A DNA stretch of 64,000 nucleotides from Amycolatopsis sp. NBRC 101858. Lineage in GTDB: Bacteria > Actinomycetota > Actinomycetes > Mycobacteriales > Pseudonocardiaceae. The notes under the pieces were generated by a model. The model saw only the letters and a list, made by a program, of their open reading frames with translations. It had not been told where the DNA came from and made no database searches. A program made the translations under genes and the position numbers. Positions 25,711 to 34,453 of the stretch are shown here, one piece after another. Within the stretch, counting starts at the first letter, position 1. Each line of letters begins with the position of its first letter. Location of the stretch: assembly GCF_030269325.1 (NCBI RefSeq), contig NZ_BSTD01000007.1, positions 372,001 through 436,000 of the forward strand, written 5' to 3'.

Positions 25711-26345
25711 CGGCCGTCGTGGTCGACGACCACCCGGCGGTGCGCGCCGGCGTGGCGTACTGGCTGGCGGCCGGCGACCCGCCGATCGACGTCGTCGCCG
25801 AGGGCGAGGACGTCAAGGCCGCCTGGCTCGGCCCGGGCGCCGCCGCCGACGTGGTGATCTTCGACCTGCACCTGGGCGGCCCCGCGCCCGCGTTCGGCGA
25901 CCTGCGGCGGCTGGCCGAGGCCGGGCGCCGGGTGGTCGTCTACTCGATGCGCTCGGACGACGACGTCGCGTTGCAGTGCCTCGAACTGGGTGCGCTGTGC
26001 TACCTGACGAAGGCCGAAGGCGCCGGGCACCTGGTGGAAGCGACGCGGGCCGCGGCGCAGGACCGGCCCTACACCCCGCCGTCGCTGGCCGGGGCGCTCG
26101 CCGGCGACCGGTCGGAGACGCGGCCCGCGCTCTCGGCGCGCGAGGCCGAGGTGCTCGTCGAGTGGTTCCAGTCGGAGTCGAAGGAGTTCGTCGCGCACCG
26201 GCTCGGGATCTCGGCCAGCACGGTGAACTCCCACCTGGAGCGGATCCGGGTCAAGTACGCGCGCATCGGCCGCGAGGCGCCGACCAAGGCCGCGCTCGTC
26301 GCCCGCGCCATCCAGGACGGCCTGATCGGCGTCGACGATCTGTGA
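25695..26345 (+). CDS. NarL/LuxR-type response regulator
   Basis: 216 residues. Receiver domain: VVVDDHPAVRAGVAYWL (acidic pair at 11-12), phospho-acceptor Asp57 in VVIFDLHL, Lys106 in CYLTKAEG. C-terminal LuxR helix-turn-helix LSAREAEVLVEWFQSESKEFVAHRLGISASTVNSHLERIRVKYA. Start GTG 25695 has GGAGG four bases upstream; GTG 25707, which makes a GTGA overlap with the previous gene, is the alternative. Third gene of a kinase-pseudokinase-regulator operon. Likely controls a local target; the lipoprotein gene at 26513 is the nearest candidate. Confidence 0.92.
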   Translation: MATRVTAVVVDDHPAVRAGVAYWLAAGDPPIDVVAEGEDVKAAWLGPGAAADVVIFDLHLGGPAPAFGDLRRLAEAGRRVVVYSMRSDDDVALQCLELGALCYLTKAEGAGHLVEATRAAAQDRPYTPPSLAGALAGDRSETRPALSAREAEVLVEWFQSESKEFVAHRLGISASTVNSHLERIRVKYARIGREAPTKAALVARAIQDGLIGVDDL

Positions 26346-26512
26346 CCTCCGTGTGGTGCGAACGGCCCACACCGCCGGTGCGGCGTCCGGGTTAGCTTCC
26401 CGCTGACGGAGCCGCGAGGGCGCGCCGTTCCCGGCCGCCGCGACCGACCTGGGGGCGGCCGCGGCGCTCGGCTCCGGCCGGAACCCGTCCGGCAGCTTTT
26501 CCGAGGAGATCC

Positions 26513-27133
26513 ATGAAGCACGTCCGCATTCCCGCCCTGCTCGCCGCCTGCGCCGTCGGCCTCCTGCTGTCCGCGTGCGGCGGGGAGTCCGGCCAGGCCG
26601 CGCCCGCCGCCCCGACCAGCGCCCCCGCCGCCCCGGCGTCGGAGTCCCCCGAGTCGTCGACGGCCGCGGCCGCCCCGGTCGGCGACGTCACGAAGCCCGG
26701 CACCGAACTCAAGCTCGGCGAGCGCGCGGTGGTCCCGTTCAAGTACGGCACCAGCAAGTCCGGCACGATCGCCATCACCGTGACCGCGATCGAGAAGGGC
26801 GACAACGCCGACCTCGCGAAGTACGGCGACAAGGCGAAGGGCATCACGCCGTTCTACCTGCGCGCGACGGTCGAGAACGTCGACGGCGCCGACCTGGCCT
26901 ACTCCTCGGTGAGCCTGCGCGCCCTCGGCGCCGACGGCCGCTCGACCGGCGTGATCATCACCGGCAGCACGGATCAGTGCAAGTCCGGCACGGCGGGCAA
27001 GGACTTCACCAAGGCGGGCGCGAAGTTCGAGACGTGCACGCTGCAGGGCGCCCGCGAAGGCAGCGAGGTCGGCGCCGCGACGTTCGACAAGGGCGACGGC
27101 TACGACAAGTCCCCGCTGGTCTGGAAGAACTGA
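26513..27133 (+). CDS. Secreted lipoprotein, DUF4352-like
   Basis: 206 residues. Signal peptide with lipobox LLSAC (Cys22), followed by a low-complexity Ala/Pro/Ser linker to about residue 58. The folded part has strand patterns such as IAITVTAIEKGDNADLAKYG, FYLRATVENVDGADLAYSSVSLRALGADG and two Cys (QCKSG and ETCTL) that may form a disulfide, as in DUF4352-type immunoglobulin-like lipoproteins. Surface-anchored role unknown. The gene is preceded by the two-component system and followed by the hairpin 27141-27177. Confidence 0.8.
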   Translation: MKHVRIPALLAACAVGLLLSACGGESGQAAPAAPTSAPAAPASESPESSTAAAAPVGDVTKPGTELKLGERAVVPFKYGTSKSGTIAITVTAIEKGDNADLAKYGDKAKGITPFYLRATVENVDGADLAYSSVSLRALGADGRSTGVIITGSTDQCKSGTAGKDFTKAGAKFETCTLQGAREGSEVGAATFDKGDGYDKSPLVWKN

Positions 27134-27140
27134 CCCACGC

Positions 27141-27177
27141 GCGGGCACCACGGCCGGGTCGCGGCCGTGGTGCCCGC
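27141..27177 (+). terminator. Strong hairpin terminator after the lipoprotein gene
   Basis: Perfect 15-bp inverted repeat GCGGGCACCACGGCC (27141-27155) and complement (27163-27177), 7-base loop, starting 7 bases past the stop at 27133. It insulates the lipoprotein transcript from the six-gene cluster that follows. Confidence 0.88.
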
Positions 27178-27484
27178 CCTCGTCACGGCGTGGCCGAACA
27201 CACCCGCAGCGGCCCGCCGGGCGTGCGGCTACCCGGCCACGGCCCGCGACCGCCCGGGCCCGCGAACGGGCGATCGCGATCTGCGCCGAGCTGGAGCTGG
27301 CGGCCGCCGACGGGACACGCGCGGAACTGGCCGCCCTCGGCTGACGACGTTGCACGCGGCCTTTCCCTTCCACGGCAACGATCATGTACACCGTCGCTCC
27401 CGAACTCACTGTCGACGAATTGTCGACGGGCGCTGGAACCGTGGTCCGGTACCAGAGGAGTCCGGCGAGGCGAGGGAGTTCCAG
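27178..27484 (+). promoter_or_regulatory. Upstream region of the six-gene uncharacterised cluster
   Basis: Together with the hairpin before it this is a gap of 351 bp with no supported gene. One reading frame is open through it in phase with the 737-aa gene, but its sequence (Arg/Gly/Pro-rich) and lack of a good start argue against coding. It holds a tandem direct repeat TGTCGACG at 27410-27417 and 27421-27428 (11-bp period, about one helical turn), 57 bases before the ATG, a possible regulator site. No clear -10/-35 pair could be fixed. Confidence 0.45.
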
Positions 27485-29698
27485 ATGAGCATGCCAGTGC
27501 TCAGGCCGTACGGTCCGGGCGGCGAGGCCGTGACGACCGAAGCGGGCGCGATTTCGCCCTTCGCACCGGTGACCCTGTCGGGCGACGCCGAGCCGAGACC
27601 GGCCCCGCCGCCCGGGCAGGTGCTGCACTCCCCGTTCGCCGAGGCCGCGTCCGCGGTGGGTGCGTCCGACCTGGGTGCCGAGGCGACCGGGGCGTTGCTG
27701 GCCGAGCTCGACGACGCCCGGTTCGCCGAAGCCCTGGAGATGCTGGAGGACGACGTCGCCGCGCGGCACCTCCGGTCGATCGGCACCTGGTCGAGCGAAT
27801 CCGCGGCGCCCGTCCTCGCCACCGCCGACACCGCGCAGTGGATGGCGGAACTGGCCGAAGAAGCCGACCGCATGCTCGGCGCCCTCGAAGCACACTTCGG
27901 GGACCGGCTGGCGGATTCCGTGCAGGCGAGCGAAATCGACGCGGTCGCCGGCTACCGCGAGGCGGACGGATTCACCAATCCGCTGACCTCCCAGCAGCTT
28001 TTCCTCGGCGGGTTGCTGGACAAGGCGAAGAAACTGGCGAAGGGCGTGGGCAAGCTCGCGCGCAAGGGGCTCGCCTTCGCCGGCAAGCTCGCGCTGGGAC
28101 CGCTGTTCGGGATCCTCCGCAAGCTCGTCCGGCCGCTGCTGCGGAAGGTGCTCGACAGCGCCATCGGCCGGCTGCCCGAGTCCCTGCGCCCGCTGGCCAC
28201 GCAGCTGGCGGCCAAGCTGCGGGGCAGCGGCGAACTGTCCACCGAGGACACCTTCGCGGAGGAGTTCGACCGCGAGCTCGCCACGGCCGTCACCTCTCCC
28301 GGCGAGACCGGTCAGCCGGCCGGGGACCCGGAGTTCACCGGCGACGACCCCGGACCGGGCCACGACCTGGACGACGCCCGGGCCCGGCTGTCGCGCGAGC
28401 TGGCCACCGCCGACCCCGGCGTGCCCCCGACCGAGCAGCTGGAGCAGTTCATCCCCGTGGTGATGGCGGCGCTGCCGCTGATCCGGACGGGCATCGGCAT
28501 CATCGGCCGCGACAAGATCGTCGACGCGATCGCCGGCCCCCTCTCCCAGCTGATCTCGGGCATGGTCGGCGCGGACGCCGCCCAGCTGCTGTCCCGGCAC
28601 ATCGCCGGCGCCGGGCTGGGGCTGCTCGGACTCGAGGCCGGCGGGGACGGCACCCTCGGCGGCGAGGCCCTGGTGGCCGCGGCCGAGGACACCGTCCGGC
28701 AGGTCATGACGCTGCCGCCCGAATCGCTGGGGCACGAGCTGCTCGTCGAGACCGAGGTGCAGGACGCCTTCGCCGAAGCGGCCGCCCGGCACCTGCCCGC
28801 GGCGGTGCTGCGCGCCGAGCTGGTGGGGCCGGAGCACGGGGTGTGGGTCATGATGCCGCGCGCGACCCGGCCCTGCTTCCGCTACAAGAAGTACGGCCGC
28901 GTCATCCCGGTCCGGCTCACCCGGCCGATGGCCCGCGCGGTCGTCCTGGCCGGCGGCGACACGCTCGAACGGCGGCTGCTCGAATCCGGCGTCCAGGCGT
29001 GGCCGGTCGAGGGCGAGGTGGAGCTGTACGAGCTGCTGGCCGGCGGCCGGCCGGGCCACATCGCCGCGTACGAGTCGGCCGACGGCGCGAACGCGGCCGA
29101 GTTCGAAGAGCTGACGCAGACCGCCGCGACGCTGCTGACCGGCAATCCCCGCTTGGCCGGGCCCCACCGGCACGGGCACCACCGCCGGGCGGGCGGCCGG
29201 TACTTCCGGTTCCGCCGGCAGGGGCGTCCGCTGCACCGCGGGTACCGGCAGGGCTTCGTCGTGGGGTTCGACCTGACCGCGCCGCAGCCGGTGCTGCGGG
29301 TGAACCTGCTGATCGGCGAGCGGGACAGCCACGAGCTCGCGGCCCAGCTCCAGCGCCGGCAGCTCGTCCAGGTCGTCTCGACCGTGCGGCGGCTGCTCGA
29401 CGACGCCGCGCTCCAGGCGATGACGACCCGGCTGGAACGGCTGCTGACCAAGCACGGCATCACCGCCCCGGCCGGCGCCGGCAGGCAGCTGGCCCAGCGG
29501 CTCGCCGACGGGATGCTGCGGACGGTGTCGGAGCAGCTGCCCGCCTCGGCCCAGACGCTCGCCCAGGCGGCCCAGGACCCCGCCCCTGGGGCGACGCTGA
29601 CCTTCACGTTCTCCTTCGCCGACCGCGCCGCGGTCGCCGCGGGCACGCCGGCCGGCGACCCGGCCGTCACCATCCGGCCGGGACTGCACCGTGACTGA
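27485..29698 (+). CDS. Cluster protein A: large protein with basic amphipathic stretch, function unknown
   Basis: 737 residues from ATG 27485 (GAGGGAG about six bases upstream). No signal peptide. Residues 1-60 are flexible and Pro-rich; 60-165 are acidic and helical; 170-246 are strongly basic and amphipathic (LLDKAKKLAKGVGKLARKGL and GPLFGILRKLVRPLLRKVL); 321-383 are a second hydrophobic helical stretch (FIPVVMAALPLIRTGIGIIG). The C-terminal 300 residues look folded, with RPCFRYKKYGRVIPVRLTRPMARAV, VELYELLAGGRPGHIAAYES, a His/Arg-rich segment and FVVGFDLTAPQPVLRVNLLIGERDSHELAAQL. From memory similar large proteins occur in unrelated bacteria in clusters of unknown function, but I cannot verify this. 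It overlaps the next gene by 8 bp. The membrane-active look of residues 170-246 suggests contact with a membrane. Confidence 0.75.
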   Translation: MSMPVLRPYGPGGEAVTTEAGAISPFAPVTLSGDAEPRPAPPPGQVLHSPFAEAASAVGASDLGAEATGALLAELDDARFAEALEMLEDDVAARHLRSIGTWSSESAAPVLATADTAQWMAELAEEADRMLGALEAHFGDRLADSVQASEIDAVAGYREADGFTNPLTSQQLFLGGLLDKAKKLAKGVGKLARKGLAFAGKLALGPLFGILRKLVRPLLRKVLDSAIGRLPESLRPLATQLAAKLRGSGELSTEDTFAEEFDRELATAVTSPGETGQPAGDPEFTGDDPGPGHDLDDARARLSRELATADPGVPPTEQLEQFIPVVMAALPLIRTGIGIIGRDKIVDAIAGPLSQLISGMVGADAAQLLSRHIAGAGLGLLGLEAGGDGTLGGEALVAAAEDTVRQVMTLPPESLGHELLVETEVQDAFAEAAARHLPAAVLRAELVGPEHGVWVMMPRATRPCFRYKKYGRVIPVRLTRPMARAVVLAGGDTLERRLLESGVQAWPVEGEVELYELLAGGRPGHIAAYESADGANAAEFEELTQTAATLLTGNPRLAGPHRHGHHRRAGGRYFRFRRQGRPLHRGYRQGFVVGFDLTAPQPVLRVNLLIGERDSHELAAQLQRRQLVQVVSTVRRLLDDAALQAMTTRLERLLTKHGITAPAGAGRQLAQRLADGMLRTVSEQLPASAQTLAQAAQDPAPGATLTFTFSFADRAAVAAGTPAGDPAVTIRPGLHRD

Positions 29699-30956
29699 CC
29701 TCGCCGCGGACCGGCAGACCGAGGCCGAGCTGGTGCACTGGCAGCTCGCGGTCGAAGCACTGGCCGATCTCGACACGGTGGCCGCGCCCGAGGCGTGGCA
29801 GGCGCTGGAGGACTACCTGCAGCGCCAGGTCCGGGGCCGGCTGTCGGAGGTGGTCGCGGTGCTGGTCGCCGAGGGCCGGGCGCTGCACCGCAGGCTGGGC
29901 GCGGACGGCGATCCCGCCGGGATCCGGCAGGCGGTCCTGCGGCTGCGCGCCCGGTACCTCCAGGTGGAGACGATCCTCGACTTCTACGGCGACGCGGTGA
30001 ACAGCCGGACGAACCCGGCGCTGCGAGCGCTGTTGCGCGGGTACGACACGCTGGCGGGCGACAGCATGGCCGCCGTCCTGAACCGGCTGGGCATCGAGTC
30101 CCCGCCCGCGCTGATCTACCTGGACCGCGGGCTGGGCGCGGCGATCCTGCGCGCCGGGATCCGGCTGTGGGACCACAGCCACCCGTCGCCGGCCGCGGCG
30201 ATCAAGCTGACCCGGCACAACCTCGCCTACCCGACCGCGCTGCTGCACGAAACCGGCCACCAGGTGGCGCACCTGACCGGCTGGACCACCGAGCTGGCCG
30301 ACTCCCTGGCCGCCGTGCTCGCGCCGCGCTCGACGGAGCTGGCCGAGCTGTGGCGGGGCTGGGCCGGGGAGATCGCCGCCGACGTCCACGCCTTCGCGCA
30401 GGCCGGGTGGGCGCCGGTGGCCGCGCTGGCCAACGTCGTCGACGGCCCGCCGCAGGCCGTGTTCCGGGTCCGCTTCAACGATCCGCACCCCTTCCCGTAC
30501 CTGCGGGTGATGCTCAACGCCGAGCTGTGCCGCAGCTGGTTCGGGGCCGGGCCGTGGGACGACGTCGCCGCCGTCTGGCGGCAGCGGAACCCGCTGGCCG
30601 ACGCCCCCGGCGACGTGGCCGCGCTGACCCGCCTCAGCCTCGCCGCGCTGCCGGACGTCGTCGACGTCTGCACCCGCCGGCCGATGGCCGCTTTCGGCGG
30701 CGCACCGCTGTCGGCACTGCTCGATCCGCGTCGCGTTTCCCCCACCGCGCTGGAGTCCCTCGCCCGGCAGGCCGGTCCGTCGCTGCTGGCTTCGGCGTAC
30801 CTGAGGCGGCGTGAACCGCTGCGGATCCTCGCCCACCTCTCCACGCGCGCGGTGCTCGAACCGGCCAGTGCGGCCGAGCACCAGGCCCGGCTCCTGGCCT
30901 GGGTCACCGATGTCGGTGCCGACGCCGCACCGCGCTCCCACCACCAAGCCGCTTGA
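29691..30956 (+). CDS. Cluster protein B: putative zinc metalloprotease (HExxH)
   Basis: 421 residues from GTG 29691. The motif LLHETGHQVAHLTGW holds HETGH at 186-190 (two zinc ligands and the catalytic Glu187) and 37 residues later GEIAADVHAF offers Glu227 as the third ligand with Asp231 behind it, the ExxAD arrangement of gluzincin-like proteases. The N-terminal 100 residues are helical and charged. No signal peptide or pro-domain is evident. The later sequence (HPFPYLRVMLNAELCRSWFG, VWRQRNPLAD) is unrecognised. It overlaps protein A by 8 bp, so the protease and A are made together; A, C-F or a processed target of another cell are candidate substrates. Protease function is inferred from the motif only. 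Confidence 0.75.
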   Translation: MTDLAADRQTEAELVHWQLAVEALADLDTVAAPEAWQALEDYLQRQVRGRLSEVVAVLVAEGRALHRRLGADGDPAGIRQAVLRLRARYLQVETILDFYGDAVNSRTNPALRALLRGYDTLAGDSMAAVLNRLGIESPPALIYLDRGLGAAILRAGIRLWDHSHPSPAAAIKLTRHNLAYPTALLHETGHQVAHLTGWTTELADSLAAVLAPRSTELAELWRGWAGEIAADVHAFAQAGWAPVAALANVVDGPPQAVFRVRFNDPHPFPYLRVMLNAELCRSWFGAGPWDDVAAVWRQRNPLADAPGDVAALTRLSLAALPDVVDVCTRRPMAAFGGAPLSALLDPRRVSPTALESLARQAGPSLLASAYLRRREPLRILAHLSTRAVLEPASAAEHQARLLAWVTDVGADAAPRSHHQAA

Positions 30957-30980
30957 CCCGGAGGGGAACAGGAAACCGCC

Positions 30981-31577
30981 ATGACCAATCCGAAGACAGC
31001 CGAATCCCGCGCCACCGCGGGACGGCCGAAACCGGCCACCGCGCCGGCGGCCAAGACCGGGAAGCCGCCCGCCACCACGTCCACGGAGGACAGACCGGCG
31101 CCCGGCCCGGCGCACAACGGGCAGAACCCGGTGCTCGACCAGCTGGTCGCGCTCACCCGCTCGATCGGCGACCTCGTCCAGCAGAACGTCGGAACCCGCG
31201 ACGACCAGCTCACCACCGCGGACACCGACGCCGAGGAGCAGGCCCGAGTCGTCTTCGCCTACGACTTCCTCGGCGTCGTGCTCGGCCGGCGCGCGCCGAG
31301 TGTGTTCCAGCTGACGACCGTGACCGTCGTGCGCGACTTCGGCACCCTGACCTTCACCGGCCTCGGCGCGGCGACGGCGGCCAAGATCCGGGCCGCCGAC
31401 AACACCGTCCAGTTCCTGGAAGGACTGCGGGACGGCATGCCCGTCACCATCGACGAGGGGCCCAAGGCCATCTCCGACAACCTGCGGATCGACTCGATCA
31501 TCACGTTCACCGCCCTCGGCGGCACGCCGGTGGCGATCGGGCCGTGCCTCGGCCCGGTCGTCGGGGGCGTCGGATAG
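30981..31577 (+). CDS. Cluster protein C: small protein with Pro/Ala-rich N-terminus, unknown
   Basis: 198 residues; ATG 30981 with GGAGGGGAACAGG upstream. Residues 1-48 are disordered (Pro, Ala, Thr, Lys). The rest is a compact domain with VLDQLVALTRSIGDLVQQN, EEQARVVFAYDFLGVVLGRR, then beta-like segments APSVFQLTTVTVVRDFGTLTFTG and a glycine-rich end (IGPCLGPVVGGVG). No family recognised. It lies 24 bp after protein B and 18 bp before protein D in the same operon. Could be a structural or chaperone-like component; nothing decides this. Confidence 0.65.
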   Translation: MTNPKTAESRATAGRPKPATAPAAKTGKPPATTSTEDRPAPGPAHNGQNPVLDQLVALTRSIGDLVQQNVGTRDDQLTTADTDAEEQARVVFAYDFLGVVLGRRAPSVFQLTTVTVVRDFGTLTFTGLGAATAAKIRAADNTVQFLEGLRDGMPVTIDEGPKAISDNLRIDSIITFTALGGTPVAIGPCLGPVVGGVG

Positions 31578-31595
31578 ACGACAGGAGACATCGTC

Positions 31596-32909
31596 ATGTT
31601 CTTCCCACTGGCCAAGGCCCTCGGCAACCAGAACGCCGAACTCGGGGCCCAGCGCGTGTTCCGCCTCCACCCGAACCAGATCGCCGCCCTCCTCGACGAA
31701 ATCTGGGGTTCGGCGCGAAGAACGCCCCAGATCCCCGATCCGTCCGGGGAGAAGGACCTGGTCTTCTTCGCCCGGTTCTTCGACGACACCGTGCTCGACG
31801 CGCTGGACCTGCCGACCCAGCCGGGCGACGACCCGTTCCTCTCGACCGACGGGCTCGACGCCTTCCTCGCCCCGTCCGGGGTGAGCACCGCCGGGTCGTT
31901 CGAGTGGAGCGGCCGGCCGAACGAGCTGTTCTGCCCGCCGCTGCTGTGGCACCACCTCGCCTACGCCTACGTCCTGGAGAGCACCGGCATCGTCGAGATC
32001 TTCGCCGAGGTGGTCCGGCGGCTGGTCGTCGGCGAGACGATGGGGGTCCTGTCCCCGGACAGCATCGCCTGGCTGCGCGCGACCGAGCAGCTGTTCTTCC
32101 GCGACCTGCCGACCTTCTCGGTGGCGAGCGTGCTGAGCCAGGTCCGCCCGTTCGACCGGACCAACCGCCGCAACGCCTACTGGCGGATGTTCGGGCTCGA
32201 CCTCGCGCACGCGGTGCCGCCGCTGTGGGCCGGGTCCGGGCCGCTGGCCGACTGGAAGGACCTGACCGGTCCGGTGAACCACGACTTCCGGCAGAAGTGG
32301 AGCGAACTGCTGCGGCAGATCTGGATCGGCGTGGAGAACCGGGCGAACAACAGCGGTGCCAACCCGACCGACCCGAGCTACATCGCGCTGCTTTCCCGTG
32401 CGCTCAAGGACCTGCTCGGCAACCGCCGCCGCGGCGGCGCGCTCGCCCGTGAAGAGTTCGCCTACGTGACGATGCTGAACTGGTTCCACCTGACCGTGGA
32501 CAGCGACACGTCGCTGATCGTCGACCTGCAAGCGCAGGCGAGCAGTGCGGCCGACCGGCTGGGAGCGCTGGGCCAGAAGGTCGGGATCACGCCCGCGTTG
32601 CGGTCCCGGGAGCTGTTCGACCTGGCCGAGCCGATGTCGACGCTGCTGCGCGGGATCGAGCTCGGGCTGTTCGACACCGAGTCGACCGCGGCCACGCTGT
32701 TCACCGGCGGGACGAACATCTTCCGGGACGTCCTCGACACGATCAACAACTGGCAGTCGGCCACCGGTGAGCGGGTCAAGGAAAGCCCCGCGCGCCAGGT
32801 CACGACCGCGACCGGCGGGCAGCCGCTGCGCGTGCCGGTCCCGGCGGCGTCGCCCGCGGCGATGGCACCGCTGAACGGTTCGGCGCCGGCCCTGTCCCCG
32901 AAGGGCTGA
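31596..32909 (+). CDS. Cluster protein D: unknown 437-aa protein
   Basis: 437 residues, ATG 31596 preceded by GACAGGAGACATCGTC. A mainly helical soluble protein with many aromatic residues: MFFPLAKALGNQNAELGAQRVF, LVFFARFFDDTVLDALDLPTQ, ELFCPPLLWHHLAYAYVLESTGIVEIFAEVVRRLVVG, YWRMFGLDLAHAVPPLW. Residues about 385-437 are a Pro/Ala-rich tail. No catalytic motif, signal peptide or membrane helix. Not recognised. Sits between protein C and protein E, 5 bp before E, so it is expected at similar levels and probably acts with them. Confidence 0.65.
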   Translation: MFFPLAKALGNQNAELGAQRVFRLHPNQIAALLDEIWGSARRTPQIPDPSGEKDLVFFARFFDDTVLDALDLPTQPGDDPFLSTDGLDAFLAPSGVSTAGSFEWSGRPNELFCPPLLWHHLAYAYVLESTGIVEIFAEVVRRLVVGETMGVLSPDSIAWLRATEQLFFRDLPTFSVASVLSQVRPFDRTNRRNAYWRMFGLDLAHAVPPLWAGSGPLADWKDLTGPVNHDFRQKWSELLRQIWIGVENRANNSGANPTDPSYIALLSRALKDLLGNRRRGGALAREEFAYVTMLNWFHLTVDSDTSLIVDLQAQASSAADRLGALGQKVGITPALRSRELFDLAEPMSTLLRGIELGLFDTESTAATLFTGGTNIFRDVLDTINNWQSATGERVKESPARQVTTATGGQPLRVPVPAASPAAMAPLNGSAPALSPKG

Positions 32910-32914
32910 GCGCC

Positions 32915-34453
32915 GTGCCGGCCGCGAGCCAGCCGACCTGGGCGTGGACACCGCCCGATCCGCTGGCGGAAGGAGAGGATTCGGGCTACGAGCCCGAATG
33001 GCACGACGAGCCGGACGGCTCGCTCACCGAGGAGGAGCCGCGGCGGTGGGCGGGCGAGCTGACCAGCCCGTTCGCGGCCGCTCCCGAGGCCGATCCGGTG
33101 GTGCCCGAGGAGGCGGGCCCGTTCTCCGTCGAGGGCGAGCTCCTGCGGTGGGCCACCGAGCTGGCCCAGGCACCGCAGCGGGTCCGGGCGGCTTTCGACC
33201 GGCAGGAGGAGACCGAAGCCGTGCGCTTGCTGGTCGGCAGCGGGGTCCGGGACGCGGAGTGGCTGACCGACCTCGTCTTCCACACCCGGCACCGCGAGCT
33301 AGGCGGCCAGGCGGTCTCCGGCGATGCCCTGCTGGAGGAGGAACGGCAGGCCATCCACGACGAGGAGATCCGGCCCCGGCTCGCCGGCGACCCGGCGGAG
33401 CTGCTCGAAGGCGAGGGCTTCTTCGGTGCTCTCGTCGGCGATGTGCTGGCGACGAACGCCGTCCACGCCGCGTTCGCCGGGGGTGAGCGCGACGAGAACA
33501 AGCTCACGGACATCGGCTACCGGGCGGTCCCGGGCACGGCCGCGAAGATCAAGCCGGGTGATCCGCCCGAGCTGAAGGAGCGGTGGACCCGGATCCGGGA
33601 CCGCATCGTGCGGCCGTTCCTCCGGTTGAAGAAGACCGGTCTCGACCGGCTGGTGCCGAGGGGAAAGCCGTTCGTGCGCCTGTGCTGCCTGCTGTTCGGG
33701 CCCGCGGTCCTCGACCTGGCCGGCCTCGGCACGCACGGGACCGCCCCGGTCGACGCGCTCGGCGAGGTCTACACGCGCAAGCTCGGCTTCGTCGACCTCG
33801 GCCACGCCCGCGAGACCGCGGACGTGACGCTGTGGGCTCTGAACCAGCTCCAGCACCAGGCGACGGCCGGCGCCACCGTCGCCCTGTTCCACGGTTCGGC
33901 CCGCCTGCTGCGCGACGTCCCGCTCGAGCGGCGGCTGGCGCTCGCGCAGCAGCTGGCGTACGTCGATGCGGTCGAGCACGAGATCGCGACGTTCGGCGTC
34001 CCCGGGCCGGGCCTGGACAACTCGTCGTTCTCGCCGGAAGACCTGCCGTCCAACCTGTTCGGCACGCTCGTCGCCGCGGCCGCCTTCCGCGCCGACGGCG
34101 GTACCGACGCCGCGATCACGCAGCAGCTCAAGCAGCAGCTGACGGCCGCCGGTGCGCAGCCCGTGGCCGTGGCGGTGCAGGTGCAGCAGGCCGCGGCCGG
34201 CCGGGGCTGGTGGGGCCCCGCGACGGCGTGGTGGGCGGATGCCCCGCTGCGCAAGCGGAACTTCACCGCGGACCCCTGGCTCATCGACGAGCAGGGCGCG
34301 GTGCGGATCGCCCAGGGCGCGCTGCCCGCGGCGCCGCCCCTGGTCGGCGCGGACTTCGAGTACGAGTCGGCGGCGCACCTCAAGAACACCGAGTTCGCGC
34401 AGAAGATCGCTGCCATCCGCGCGCAGGTCCCGGCCTCGGCGAGGACGCCGTGA
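32915..34453 (+). CDS. Cluster protein E: shared N-terminal domain plus DUF4056-like region
   Basis: 512 residues from GTG 32915. Residues 1-66 are acidic and disordered. Residues 69-156 match the start of protein F closely (PFSVEGEL, VRAAF..., EAVRLLVGSG, WLTDLVFHTRH), then two helices (EEIRPRLA). Residues about 240-330 resemble DUF4056: RLCCLLFGPAVLD, GLGTHGTAP and EVYTRKLGFVDLGHARETADVTLWALNQL, where the last segment matches the GFIDxxHxRDxADxT pattern I recall for that family. The DUF4056 link is from memory and unverified. No signal peptide. Stop overlaps F's GTG by 4 bp, so E and F are made together; the shared domain suggests a common docking partner. Confidence 0.65.
   Translation: MPAASQPTWAWTPPDPLAEGEDSGYEPEWHDEPDGSLTEEEPRRWAGELTSPFAAAPEADPVVPEEAGPFSVEGELLRWATELAQAPQRVRAAFDRQEETEAVRLLVGSGVRDAEWLTDLVFHTRHRELGGQAVSGDALLEEERQAIHDEEIRPRLAGDPAELLEGEGFFGALVGDVLATNAVHAAFAGGERDENKLTDIGYRAVPGTAAKIKPGDPPELKERWTRIRDRIVRPFLRLKKTGLDRLVPRGKPFVRLCCLLFGPAVLDLAGLGTHGTAPVDALGEVYTRKLGFVDLGHARETADVTLWALNQLQHQATAGATVALFHGSARLLRDVPLERRLALAQQLAYVDAVEHEIATFGVPGPGLDNSSFSPEDLPSNLFGTLVAAAAFRADGGTDAAITQQLKQQLTAAGAQPVAVAVQVQQAAAGRGWWGPATAWWADAPLRKRNFTADPWLIDEQGAVRIAQGALPAAPPLVGADFEYESAAHLKNTEFAQKIAAIRAQVPASARTP

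Noticed and set aside
27167-27484. In-frame upstream extension of the 737-aa cluster protein
   Set aside because: Sequence is Arg/Gly/Pro-rich, has no good start, and begins inside the terminator hairpin 27141-27177; ATG 27485 has a ribosome site.
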